In this document: positions 31,386-42,638 of the stretch, piece by piece | How the letters are laid out: the number at the start of each line of letters is the position of its first letter | Position numbering within the stretch: the stretch's first letter is position 1 | From: Euphorbia lathyris | Lineage: Eukaryota > Streptophyta > Magnoliopsida > Malpighiales > Euphorbiaceae | DNA length: 64,000 nucleotides | Direction of reading: 5' to 3' | NCBI RefSeq assembly: GCF_963576675.1 | Contig: NC_088918.1 | Span: 62,141,001-62,205,000 of the forward strand | Program-made: the position numbers and the translations under genes | Notes under the pieces: model-generated | Told to the model about the DNA's origin: nothing | Database searches by the model: none | What the model saw: the letters and a program-made list of their open reading frames with translations, nothing else

Positions 31386-32515
31386 AGGAGGAAGCATAAG
31401 TGAAAGGGAGACCCCAGCGAGAAAAGAAACCTGGGAAAGACGTTAAGTCACCATTCACTGATCCTCGGATGGAATATCATTTTGATGATGATGATGATCA
31501 GTACCCCGTGGAACAACACGATGGTCGCGATCATATAAAAGGACACCTTCTACAGGCATATGACGACTGGAAGAAGAGTACCCCCCATGATGAGCTGAGG
31601 AAGTTAGGTGGAACCGATTGGGGACAGACTGTATCGTGGTTTGAAGAGGCAGAGATAACTGGAAAGTACATAGACAGCCAAGTAAGATATTGCTCACTTT
31701 ACATGTTTTGGTTTATATTGCTCACTTTGTATGTGTTTGTACTTATTTTTTGCATGTGTTTCAGCTTGTAAATGCATTTTTGTGGTTATTGAACGGAAAA
31801 TACGTCCATCAGAGTCAGGATTGGACTGCCATCGACTCAAATTTCTTTGGGTTTATGGAGTTTGCAAATATGACCAAGAATTATGACAAACCCGGAAAAT
31901 GGGGACAATCCAAGACATTTGTGCAACGAATCAATGGGATGGAAAAGTTTCACACTCGGCCTTGGTATGAGGTTAAACATGTGCTAATACCCATCAACTA
32001 TAAAGGAGAACACTGGTTACTCGGTGTGTTCTACGTGGAAGAAATGAGGATGGAGTTCTATGATAGTCTGGAGTCAAATGCATCCAACGAATCAATAGAC
32101 AAATGGCTAGAACCCCGGTTTCGTATTATGACAAGAGCAATGGAAGAGGCCGAATATTGGACTAAAAGTGGGAGGCCTGATAACGGTAATCGATTGATAA
32201 AGTGGGAGAGGGCTCGCGGGTGCCCACAACAGCTGCGCAAATCCAATGATTGTGGTGTCTTCCTATCCTTGTTTGCTCAGCATTATGTTGAAAAAGGGCC
32301 ATTATGTACGGATTATGGATTCTCCGGGTCTGATGGACGTTTCTATAGGTTGCGGGTGTGCTTGGAACTCTTCAACCAACGATTGTTCAACCAGAATGAT
32401 CTAATTACAAGGCCTAATTTGCTTGGATTGTAATCTTTTGTAAAATGTAAACGTTTGTTGGTAACTTATTAATGTAAATTGTTATTGGTGATAGACGTTT
32501 GTTGGTAATAAGATA

Positions 32516-32740
32516 GATGGGAACATATCGGCGTTTATATAGTCGATATGGGACCATATCGGCGTGTACGTAGGACAGATGGGAACATATCGGCGTCTAT
32601 ATAGTCGATATGGGACCATATCGGCGTGTACGTAGGACAGATGGGAACATATCGGCGTCTATATAGTCGATATATAGCCATATCGATGTCTATATGGTCG
32701 ATATGGGACTATATCGGCGTCTGTATATGACATATTGTTG
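32516..32740. repeat. array 2: 62-bp tandem repeats between convergent MULE genes
   Basis: Two exact-length 62-bp units (32516-32577, 32578-32639, one base different) and a diverged third. Each holds two CATATCGGCG motifs and one TCGATATG. It lies between the 3' end of the Ulp1-like gene and the 3' end of the transposase. Confidence 0.85.
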
Positions 32741-33476
32741 CGTAAACTCCTGATTCAAAGGACACAAACTCTCAATCGTGTAATTATCATGGAAAAATAC
32801 ACAAATTATCAATACACAAATTATCAATACACAAGATAGAGTACATTATTTGCCAGCTGAGTTTTTAGAGCAGCTTGCTTCACTCGATATTGTTGGTGGA
32901 AGCCGAGATGGAACTCGTAACATACTAGTACAATTCGCTCGATTATGACCAGTATGCTCGCATCTGGTGCATCTTGTTGGAGTTACCTCCTTGCCCTTTG
33001 ATGGTATTCGACTTTGATTTCTCGGACGTCCCACTCTAGGCGCAGCCTTTTTTGGAGGAAGCACCCGCTTAGGAGTCTCACAAACTTTCCATTCAGACTG
33101 GTGGCCTAGTGGATGTATGGGTTCATGGTAGGACAATCATACAGTCTCATTTTTGTAGTGGCGATGCACCCACGCATATGCATTCTCTAATCGATGCATT
33201 GATGCAATCTTACATACATGTCTGCATGGAAATTGTGACAATTGCCATTTCGTACACGTGCATGTTCCCGCGCGCAGATTCACTATTCCACCCTTACCTC
33301 GATCGCCGATTTCAAAATTGTGAGCATCAATGGGCTTATATGAACACCGAACTGACTTATTGACATGTTTATGCATCTTCTTGTTATAAAACGCAGACAA
33401 ATATGTCTCCCGTTCCCCTGCAAAAACATTTTCAATATATGAGCATATAAGAACTATTAGTACATTATACTAGGGA

Positions 33477-33481
33477 CAAGG
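33477..33481. repeat. copia target duplication, left (CAAGG)
   Basis: CAAGG before LTR1 and CAATG after LTR2 (43896-43900); four of five bases agree. Confidence 0.6.
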
Positions 33482-35352
33482 TGTTGGGGTTTTGTGTCCT
33501 ATAGTAAATTGTTGCAGGATACAAACTTATTGTAAATGATTTGTTCTTTATATCATTTGTTTTAATGAGATATATGTTTTATAACTATATAAAGGCAATC
33601 CCTTTTAAGCACTAAATAAAGTCTAATAAAAGGAAATCCGTAAGTTTGTTTAAAGTGATTATAAAGTGTTCATACAAGCATGAAGTGAGACAAAACTTTA
33701 TAATAAACTAATAAACTTAAAACCACCCCAAGTCGAGTGATATGTTTAGGATTGATATATCACTGTTGAGACTTATATGTAACAATGTCTTCTGTCGGAC
33801 AGAAAGCTGATCTCACAAGCTTCATATATACAGATATCTGGACAGTTACATAGATCCGATGAAACGTTGTTCATTAGGATTGGGGATCCGATTTGAGATA
33901 ACAGGATGGGTAGATTCATCCTTGTCAACTGTTCATCTCATTGGTATTAATAGGTATAACTAATCCTCAGACTCAAAGGAATGTTAATTGGTCATCCTAA
34001 ATTACTGAATGTGAGACTTTGATCCTCTAGTCCCACGATCCTTAACAGAGATGACTCTGGGGTGTGAACTGCAAAGGTTGGGTGTCACAGGAAGTAATTT
34101 CAGGGTAGTTATACATTGGATTGAGCATTTATCACTCCCGATCAATGGGAGATACATCCAAGGATCGCTTGTGGAAGACTTGACTCTAAACCCTTGCAAG
34201 GTGATAGCTTAAGAGTAGAAATACAGATTTCACTTAACCTATCTTTTTGAGTTGACTCGGCCAATAACAAGTAAAACGAACGTCTCGCTATATGTGACTT
34301 GACATTACCCATAGTCATAAGATTCAGTTCAAGGATGTAGTTGATAAAGGATCGTATTATACCGTAACTAATACGGAAGGGTTAACGACAGAATCAACAT
34401 GTCTTCTTAACGGACTCTGGGGGAATGATTACAGACTTGCCAATAACATACTATGTACATCATTCCGTTATGCAATGGATTAAATATAATTCTTGAAGAA
34501 ATTAATTTAATAGGTTGCATACGGCCATAAGTAGTAAGGACCTAATAGATCACACATAAGACTTGGAACCAAAAGAGAGATGGATATGATTAATAGATGG
34601 AAGCCCAATTGAGCCCAGTAAGGCCCAAATACAAGGATGGAGCCGAAATTTGTATGTATTAGTAAGGGATTGATTTTATTCCATTAATCCTAATTTGATT
34701 AGGATTATGAATTAAATTAATTAAGAGATAATTTAATTAGGAGTTTTAATTAGATTAATATTCTCCTATTATTATCTAATTAGGTTATTTATTATTATCC
34801 TAAATATATTAGATATATAGTGAGATAATAATTAGGAATCCTTTTCCGAATTGGATTCCTATTAAGTAACCTATTCCTATCTAACTAGGGTTTAGATACA
34901 AGCTAATATATATACCCCTCCCTATAGTGAATTTCGAAAAAAAAAAAGCCCTAAGCCTCCCCACTTGTGATTTTCGAAATTGCTTAGAGAGAGAGAGAAA
35001 AGAATTCTATTCCCCAAGTTCGTGGACAAGAATTCATACGGCATTCCATCGATTGATTAATCTTATTCATCCCTCTTTCTCCTTGATCTTGTGTTGGTTA
35101 ATTAGAGGCAATCTATTTTGGTTACATCTCATAAGGGTTGATTTCATCTTAGCCTTACCGTATTAAACTTTGTGGTTGGAATCTCGGAGAAGAATTGTGG
35201 GCACTTCTTTAACAACGGTAGATTGTTCATCGAAAGGTATTCCTTCTTATCCCTCTTTATATGAAATAACGATTAACGGATTCTATGGTTAAAAGGAAAT
35301 AGGCTAAAAAATTTATATTTTCGCTGCTTTACCTTAGCCCTAATTTCCTCTA
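33482..35352 (+). repeat. copia LTR1 (1871 bp)
   Basis: Starts TGTTGGGGTTTTGTGTCC. Ends CTCTA where LTR2 ends CTTCA. It contains a TATA-like AATATATATA at 34905-34914 near the expected promoter position. Confidence 0.9.
34905..34914 (+). promoter_or_regulatory. copia LTR TATA-like box
   Basis: CTAATATATATACCCCTCC context, kept in LTR2 near 43451-43462. Probable start of the genomic RNA downstream. Confidence 0.5.
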
Positions 35353-35353
35353 G

Positions 35354-35366
35354 TGGTATCAGAGCC
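35354..35366 (+). other. copia primer-binding site (tRNA-iMet)
   Basis: TGGTATCAGAGCC one base after LTR1. Confidence 0.9.
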
Positions 35367-35678
35367 ATCGTTAAATCCGTTATTTCATATATGAAAATAT
35401 AGAAGTTTTCAATAGGATTGAATAAATATTTATGGTTAGGATTAATTGACAAATAGTATTGATTAATTAATTCTAAAGATAAATAAAGTTTTGATTAATT
35501 GTTAATTAAAACTGATTATGCTTATGTCCCTAATTATTTCGGTTGATAATCATTATAACAAAATCTATTAGTTTTATAGTTAGGTTGATGAAATTAGTTT
35601 TATTAATTCTAAATGATAAAACGGAAATCTATTGTAGATTATCCTATTTCTGAAAACCGTTTTAAAATTGTTTTAGAA

Positions 35679-35681
<3 letters not shown>

Positions 35682-35731
<50 letters not shown>
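35682..35731. repeat. (AT)n microsatellite
   Basis: About 50 bp of uninterrupted AT dinucleotide in the copia leader. Confidence 0.95.
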
Positions 35732-35734
<3 letters not shown>

Positions 35735-35756
35735 ATATATAAAAAAAATATGACAT

Positions 35757-35873
35757 CAGCCCGAGTCGCGCCTCACGGCGCGCAGGGGCGCCGCTGCCGC
35801 AAGGCGGCAGCGCCCCGCGTGCCCTAAGGGCTGCTGCCAATCGGCAGCAGCCCGCCCTCGGGCCCGGTCCAAT
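35757..35873 (+). other. GC-rich hairpin island in the copia leader
   Basis: A ~115-bp GC-rich block in an AT-rich leader. It holds two perfect stem-loops: CGCTGCCGC (35792-35800) with GCGGCAGCG (35804-35812), loop AAG; and GGGCTGCTGCC (35828-35838) with GGCAGCAGCCC (35843-35853), loop AATC. Such structures would impede scanning ribosomes or act in RNA packaging; either role is inferred. Confidence 0.75.
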
Positions 35874-36692
35874 ACCCACTTGATTTTAAAATAGGTTTAA
35901 AATCGTTTTATGTTAAATGTATATATATGTTTCAGAAATTAATAGTTTTCTGTTTTGATTATCGAATGAATAATTCGTTTAAATGTTTGTTTTTACCAAT
36001 ATGTAAATAAAAGTGTTAAATGAATTAAAATCAAAATAAATGGGACGAGCATAATCAACGTTTTATATGGTTATATTAATCTAAGGATTAATATAAAGAT
36101 ACAAAACGATTAGAAGTAAAATTGGATGAAAGTTAATTTGACGAGTTAATGTGATTAACCTAAATATTACATAAGCCGGTTATGTAATCAACCAATTAAA
36201 TTTATTTAATTGAGTCTATGCATGTTTGGAGTTATGGACATATTTGGACCCTCTTTTAGTCTTTTGGTATTTTTGAAATAGGGCCTGCGCGTCCTGCCTT
36301 TCTACTATCTATTGTAATTTCTCCTCTCATCTGATTCCCTTCAATTCAATTGAAGTTTTCTTATAGTAGTATAGAAATTAAAATGTAATTTCAAGGCGCC
36401 AAGGAGAAGACGGAGGACCTAAAGAGAAATATGTAATAGTTAGTATTTCCTTAGGTTTGGCCTTTTATTCCGTCTCTGGCTCGACGGAATAATTTAGATG
36501 ATGTGTCCATAACGCCAATGTATGTGAATGTATGTATGTCTGATGTATGCTAAAGCAAATCAAGACTAAGTTAGATTATGAGACTTAAATAAAATCCCTC
36601 ATTAAAAAGTTAAGTAAATAAGTAAGTTATTAAAATCGGTTGCCCCTCCCTAATATTATAATTCAGCCGGCATACTGGGGGCCTTTGGGTTG

Positions 36693-36966
36693 TTGAGTAA
36701 ACTCAAGCTCGGGGTCTTATGGTAACACCTGAATTATCGAAAATCATTTTTCATGAATATGGGGTAATACTTAAATTAGATTATGATAATTGGATGAGTA
36801 AACTCATGTTGTCATAAACTAATGGGCAAAATGGTTGGGATTAATATGAGTAGCATATTAGTTACTAATGTGGTTAGTAACCCAATAACCTAGGAATCAC
36901 ATTAGAGATGTGATTGATTATATGAATCTACCTAATGAATGAGACTAGCTTGTTGAGTAAACTCAA
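36693..36966 (+). other. three leader hairpins with a compensatory base pair
   Basis: TTGAG-TAAA-CTCAA at 36693-36706 and 36953-36966, and ATGAG-TAAA-CTCAT at 36794-36807. The outer pair changes from T-A to A-T on both sides, keeping the stem. They lie 0.2-0.5 kb before the gag start. Confidence 0.55.
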
Positions 36967-37182
36967 GGCGAAATCTCAGGAGTTAGGATCCTAGCTCACT
37001 AAAGGATTTGTGAAATTCTTCGAATTAATATGGAGGGTTATTAATTTGGCAAAATAGTGGGAGCAATCTGAAATAAATTAAAAGGCCTATAATTTTAGAT
37101 TGTTAAACTTTAAAGCAAATGAATGACATACGTTTACTCTTTCTCACTCTCAGGTTTTGTTTAAACACACACTCTTAAAATC

Positions 37183-37842
37183 ATGACTAAAACCAATCTG
37201 CAAAACATCCTTACCGATAACAAATTGAATGGTTCAAACTTCACCGACTGGTTTCGTAACCTCAAAATTGTTTTGAAGTTCGAAAGGAAAGGGTATGTAC
37301 TTGATACACCGATACCCCCTTACCCAATGGATGATGCTCCCTACCAAGAGGTTTATGCTTACTTGAAGCATAAAGCTGATGATGATCAAGTGGGGGACAT
37401 CATACTTGCATCATTGACACCGGAAGTTAAAAGGCAACTACATTCAAATATGGATGCCTCTTCCATGGTCAAGCACCTTAAAGAGCTATTTGTGATAGAA
37501 ACTCGGTGCGAGCGCTTCGAAATAACCAAAGAGTTATATAAAAGCAAGATGCAGGAGGGCACATCTGTGATGGTACATTGTGCCAAGATGATCAGCCTCA
37601 TAACCAAGTTTTCTAGTATTGGAGATGCGATGGACCATGAACTAAGTGAAAACTTACTTCTACAGTCCCTCCCTGAGAGCTACTCACAGTTCATCATGAA
37701 CTATCAGATGAGTGGCTTGCAAACCTCTCTTGTAGAGCTTGCACATATGCTCGAGTTAGTCGAGCCCATTATAAAAGAAAACGAGGAAATGTTGGCCCTT
37801 GCTAAAAAGGAAAGGGATCGCTCCCGATCCAAACCATCCTGA
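37183..37842 (+). CDS. copia Gag
   Basis: 219 codons from ATG (MTKTNLQNI). It carries the UBN2/copia-type Gag core: LNGSNFTDWFRNLKIVL near residue 16, the SLPESYSQFIMNY region near 165 and a charged C-terminus. Gag forms the particle that packages the RNA. The frame ends at a TGA (37840) just before the zinc knuckle, while pol is open in the next frame (overlap 37799-37842). The switch could be a designed frameshift or, more likely, a single-base lesion in a gag-pol frame, because the knuckle normally belongs to Gag. Confidence 0.88.
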   Translation: MTKTNLQNILTDNKLNGSNFTDWFRNLKIVLKFERKGYVLDTPIPPYPMDDAPYQEVYAYLKHKADDDQVGDIILASLTPEVKRQLHSNMDASSMVKHLKELFVIETRCERFEITKELYKSKMQEGTSVMVHCAKMISLITKFSSIGDAMDHELSENLLLQSLPESYSQFIMNYQMSGLQTSLVELAHMLELVEPIIKENEEMLALAKKERDRSRSKPS

Positions 37843-40800
37843 TAAATGCATGGGGGCTGTGCTCACCGAAACAAAGGGAAAGGAACCAAAGAAGCCCAAA
37901 GGAAAGTGCTACTATTGTGGTGACTTAGGGCATTGGAAGAGAAACTGCATGGAGTACCTAACCTTCCACGAGAAGGAAAATAACGGTGCTTCAGCATCTG
38001 GTATGTTCTATATTGAAATAAATACGGTTTCGTTGTCTGAATCTTGGGTACTTGATACCGAATGTGGATCTCATATTTGTACAAATATGCAGGAGCTAAA
38101 ACAGACTAAGGAACTAAAGAAAGGAAGCATAAACTTGCGAGTGGGAAATGGAGCAAGAGTTGCCGCCCTCGCAATTGGAGATTATGTTTTACTTTTGCCC
38201 TCTGGGCTTGTAATAGAATTAAGGAATTGTTTATACGTTCCCGAGATGTCTCGTAACATTATTTCTATTAGCCGTCTCGTTGACGACGGTTTTCATATTT
38301 CAATAAAGAACAATAGTTGCAATTTTTATAAAGATTCGATCTTTTATTTTTCAGGAATATCACAAAATGGGATTTATGTGTTAGATGATAAAACTCCTGT
38401 TTTTGCAATTGATACCAAAAGATATAAGCTAGATAATTCAACTTACTTGTGGCATTGTCGTTTAGGCCATATAAACAAGAGACGCATGCTAAAGCTACAT
38501 TCAGATGGGAATATAGATCCAATCGATTCTGAATCATTGGAAACATGTGAATCATGTTTAAAAGGTAAAATGACAAAGACACCCTTTAGCAATAAATTTG
38601 AGCGTGTATCAGACACTCTAGGACTCATTCATTCAGATGTATGTGGTCCTATGTCAGTCCAAGCAAGAGGAGGATTCAGATACTTCATTAGCTTCATAGA
38701 TGACCATACTCGCTATGGTTATATCTACTTGATGAGGCACAAATCAGAAGCTTTTGACAAGTTCAAATGCTTCAAGAATGAAGTGGAAAATCAATTAGGG
38801 AAGAAAATAAAAACACTTCGATCTGATCGAGGTGGCGAATATCTTTCTGATGATTTTCTGAATTATCTAACTGAATGTGGGATATGCTCACAATGGACAC
38901 CTCCCTATACGCCACAACACAATTGTGTATCCGAGAGGAGAAACCGTACCCTATTAGATATGGTACGATCCATGATGAGCATGGCCTTACTTCCAAAGAC
39001 GTTCTGGGGCTATGCCTTAGAAACTGCCCTCTTCACCCTAAATCGAGTACCGACTAAATCCGCTAGTTCCACGCCATATGAATTGTTCGTTGGTAGGAAA
39101 CTCGTGTTCTCTTTCATGAGAGTATGGGGTTGTTCAGCATATGTCAAACGCGTTGCGTCCGACAAATTAGATTCTAAATCTGATAAATGTTTCTTCATTG
39201 GATACCCTAAGGAAACTATGGGATATTACTTCTATCATCCAGATGATCAGAAAGTGGTCATATCCAAACACGCAACCTTCTTAGAGAAAGAGTTTCTCGA
39301 AGAAACACAAAAGGGAAGCGTGATTGAACTCGATGAAGTTCAAGAGGAAGAAACACCGACTGAAACAGCGGAGGCGGTCGAGGTACCCGAAGAAGTCCCA
39401 TTAGATGAGACTCCAGTGGCACCTATTTGTAGATCATGAAGAGTTCATGAACTCCCAGTTAGATATGGTTTTCTAGTGGGAGATGATGACGAGGTTCCCG
39501 TATTAGACGACGAACCCGAAAACTACGAAGATGCTCTTATTAGTCCAGCTTCTAAAGCATGGCTTGAAGCCATGGATTCTGAAATGGATTCCATGTATAC
39601 GAACCAAGTTTGGACTTTGGTTGATCCACCCGAAGGGATAAAACCCATTGGGTGCAGATGGATCTTCAAAAAGAAGACTGACATGGATGGAAAGGTTAGC
39701 ACCTACAAGGCTAGGTTGGTAGCGAAAGGATATCATCAAAAACAAGGTGTTGATTATGATGAAACCTTCTCTCCCGTTGCTATGTCCAAATCAATCAGAA
39801 TCATGCTTGCAATTGCCGCTCATTTTGATTATGAGATTTGGCAAATGGATGTGAAAACAGCTTTCCTAAACAGAAACCTGCTTGAGGATGTATACATGAT
39901 GCAACCTGAAGGTTTCATATCAAAGGATGCAAATAAAGTTTGCAAACTTCAGAGATCCATTTATGGACTCAAGCAAGCATCTAGAAGCTAGAACAAGCGT
40001 TTTGACGAAACCATAAAACAATTTGGTTTCGAACAAAATTGCGAAGAAGCTTGCATTTACAAGAAAGCAAGTGGGAGCTCTATAGCATTTCTCATACTAT
40101 ATGTGGACGATATACTGTTAATGGGAAATGACATTGCTCTATTACAGTCAGTGAAAATATGGTTATCCGGTAACTTCTCAATGAAAGACCTCGGTGAAGC
40201 AGCCTATATACTTGGTATAAAGATCTACAGAGATAGATCGCGTAAACTGCTTGGTCTTTCACAGGCTACATACATTGAAAAGGTGCTAAATCGGTTTAGC
40301 ATGCTTGAATCGAAACGAGGTAACTTACCCATGGTACATGGAGTAAAGTTAAACAATCATCAATGTCCTAAAACTGATGATGACAAACGACGCATGGCTG
40401 TAGTCCCGTACGCCAGCGCGATCGGTTCGATTATGTATGCTATGCTATACACTAGACCCGACGTAGCGTTCGCGTTATCTGTAACGAGTCGTTACCAAGG
40501 GAATCCGGGAGACGAGCATTGGATTGCCGTCAAAAACATTCTTAAGTACTTGAGAAGAACTAAAGATATGTTTCTAGTGTACGGAGAAGGAGATCTGAAA
40601 ATACAAGGATTTTCAGACGCTAGTCATCTCACAGATGAGAATGATTTTAAATCCCAATCAGGATACCTGTTTATCTTAAATGGGGGCGCGGTCAATTGGA
40701 AAAGTTCCAAGCAGGGAAGCGTAGCTTTCTCTACGACCGAGTCAGAGTACATCGCTGCTGCGGAAGCAGCAAAGGAAGCAGTTTGGATTAGAAAGTTCAT

Positions 40801-41086
40801 TACAAAACTAGGTGTGGTGCCTGACATTGTCAATCCCATTACTCTGTACTGTGATAACAATGGAGCCATTGCGCAAGCAAAGGAACCACGGTCTCATAAT
40901 GCATCCAAGCACTACCTAAAGCGATACCACATCATAAGAGAGATTGTGGCTAGAGGAGATGTGAGAATAGAAAGAGTACCTACAGAGGACAACGTTGCAG
41001 ATCCGTTGACAAAGCCTTTAACCCAGAAAGTACATGATCGTCATTTAACTTCTACTGGGATAAGTTTTAGAAACAATTGGCTTTAG
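37799..41086 (+). pseudogene. copia Pol (knuckle-PR-INT-RT-RNase H), two stops
   Basis: One frame with two nonsense codons. Order: zinc knuckle CYYCGDLGHWKRNC; protease WVLDTECGSHIC, where the active-site DTG is DTE; GAG-pre-integrase and zinc-binding H-H-C-C (LWHCRLGH, CESCLKG); integrase D-D-E (HSDVCGPM, RSDRGGEY, SERRNRTLLD); then TGA at 39437. RT follows with WQMDVKTAFLN and SIYGLKQAS, then TAG at 39989 replacing the usual Trp, LYVDDILLMGND and a C-terminal RNase H (GFSDASH, LYCDNNGA, DNVADPLTKPL). Both stops are single-base changes. Only these and the protease change separate it from an active polymerase; they are described here, not corrected. Confidence 0.92.
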
Positions 41087-42103
41087 TCCAAGTGGGAGTA
41101 TGTTGGGGTTTTGTGTCCTATAGTCAATTGTTGCAGGATACAAACTTATTGTAAATGAATTGTTCTTTATATCATTTGTTTTAATGAGATATATGTTTTA
41201 TAACTATATAAAGGCAATCCCTTTTAAGCACTAAATAAAGTCTAATAAAAGGAAATTCGTAAGTTTGTTTAAAGTGATTATAAAGTGTTCATACAAGCAT
41301 GAAGTGAGACAAAACTTTATAATAAACTAATAAACTTAAAACCACCCCAAGTCGAGTGATATGTTTAGGATTGATATATCACTGTTGAGACTTGTATGTA
41401 ACAATGTCTTCTGTCCGACAGAAAGCTGATCTCACAAGCTTCATATATACAGATATCTGGACAGTTACATAGATCCGATGAAACGTTGTTCATTAGGATT
41501 GGGGATCCGATTTGAGATAACAGGATGGGTAGATTCATCCTTGTCAACTGTTCATCTCATTAGTATTAATAGGTATAACTAATCCTCAGACTCAAAGGAA
41601 TGTTAATTGGTCATCCTGAATTACTGAATATGAGACTTTGATCCTGTGGTCCCACAATCCTTAACAGAGATGGCTCTGGGGTGTGAACTGCAAAGGTTGG
41701 GTGTCACAGGAAGTAATTTCAGGGTAGTTATACATTGGATTGAGCATTTATCACTCCCGATTAATGGGAGATACATCCAAGGATCGCTTGTGGAAGACTT
41801 GATTCTAAACCCTTGCAATGTGATAGCTTAAGAGTAGAAATACAGATTTCACTTAACCTATCTTTTTGAGTTGACTCGGCCAATAACAAGTAAAACGAAC
41901 GTCTCGCTATATGTGACTTGACATTACCCATAGTCATAAGATTCAGTTCAAGGATGTAGTTGATAAAGGATCGTATTATACCGTAACTAATACGGAAGGG
42001 TTAACGACAGAATCAACCTGTCTTCTTAACGGACTCTGGGGAAATGATTACAGACTTGCTAATAACATACTCTGTACATCATTCCGTTATGCAAGGTGAT
42101 GTG

Positions 42104-42346
42104 ATATCAAAAGCACAAGAGCATGGAACAAAGGAGCTTGGAGTTAAGGAGCCTAGTAGAAGCATGAGGGATCCATTGGAGCTGTCAATTGGACCTATGA
42201 CGAAGAATCGTGCAAAGAAAGACCAACAAATGCTTAATGGACTCATCTTGAGCTTCTTTAAACAAGGAATGAATTTTAGCGAAGTCATTAAAGATGGTGT
42301 GTTTTTGTGTTGTATCCAAGCCCAAGCCCATAATAGTGATATGTAA
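42104..42346 (+). pseudogene. polyprotein tail inside the solo LTR
   Basis: An open stretch with GPMTKNRAKKDQQMLNGLI, which resembles the C-terminal tail (GPxTRxxAK) of plant Ty3/gypsy polyproteins that runs into the 3' LTR. It supports the gypsy assignment of the solo LTR. No start codon belongs to it; the rest of the frame was lost with the internal region. Confidence 0.6.
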
Positions 42347-42628
42347 AAAGGTTGATCATATTTTAAGAGAAGCTTTGGACTTGCATGTGTTTGGCATGTG
42401 CAAAACCCATTGGGACTCATTAAAATTAATGCTATAACCTTATAGGTTTGATTGGGCTTATTTCTAGCTAATTAAAAGGCCCAAATAATGTTAATTAGTG
42501 GGCTGAAATTGGGCTCTAAAGGACAAAAACGAATTTAATGTTTTTCCTTGTCTAATTAGGATTTCTTTTACCTTGGTGCACTAGGATTCAACTTCCTTTT
42601 TAGTTTAGGTTTAGGTTTACTTTGTAGC

Positions 42629-42638
42629 CTATATAAAG
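42629..42638 (+). promoter_or_regulatory. solo-LTR TATA box
   Basis: CTATATAAAG, followed by a plausible start region. It could still drive transcription rightward. Confidence 0.55.

Larger units (their letters stand above)
28398..32433 (+). pseudogene. DUF1985 - coiled coil - RGG - Ulp1-like C48 protease gene of the MULE
   Basis: Six exons by GT-AG sites, mutually in phase: 28398-28457, 28979-29782, 29858-29984, 30072-30995, 31079-31681, 31765-32433, about 1060 residues. Exon 2 carries DUF1985 (LCFKVRGVELRFADWEFGLL). Exon 4 has an acidic stretch, then an octapeptide coiled coil. Exon 5 has an RGG box. Exon 6 is a Ulp1 protease with His (GEHWLLGVFYV), Asp (MEFYDSLE), Gln (CPQQLR) and Cys (NDCGVF) all present. 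Lesions: a 1-base insertion near 29880 and TAA near 29921 in exon 3, TAG at 30594, 30774 and 30942, TAA at 31397. Ulp1 enzymes cleave SUMO-type modifiers; the role in the transposon is unknown. The start is the ATG at 28398; the open frame opens two codons earlier only at GTG. Confidence 0.85.

Noticed and set aside
31114..31458. Proline-rich minus-strand frame
   Set aside because: Antisense of the RGG-coding GGA repeat.
34002..34199. Open frames repeated at 34002-34199 and 41621-41818
   Set aside because: They are antisense frames in the two copia LTRs, conserved only because the LTRs are copies.
35673..35879. Minus-strand frame over the GC-rich hairpin island
   Set aside because: Ends in an AT microsatellite giving Ile-Tyr repeats; no family, and the hairpins explain the composition.
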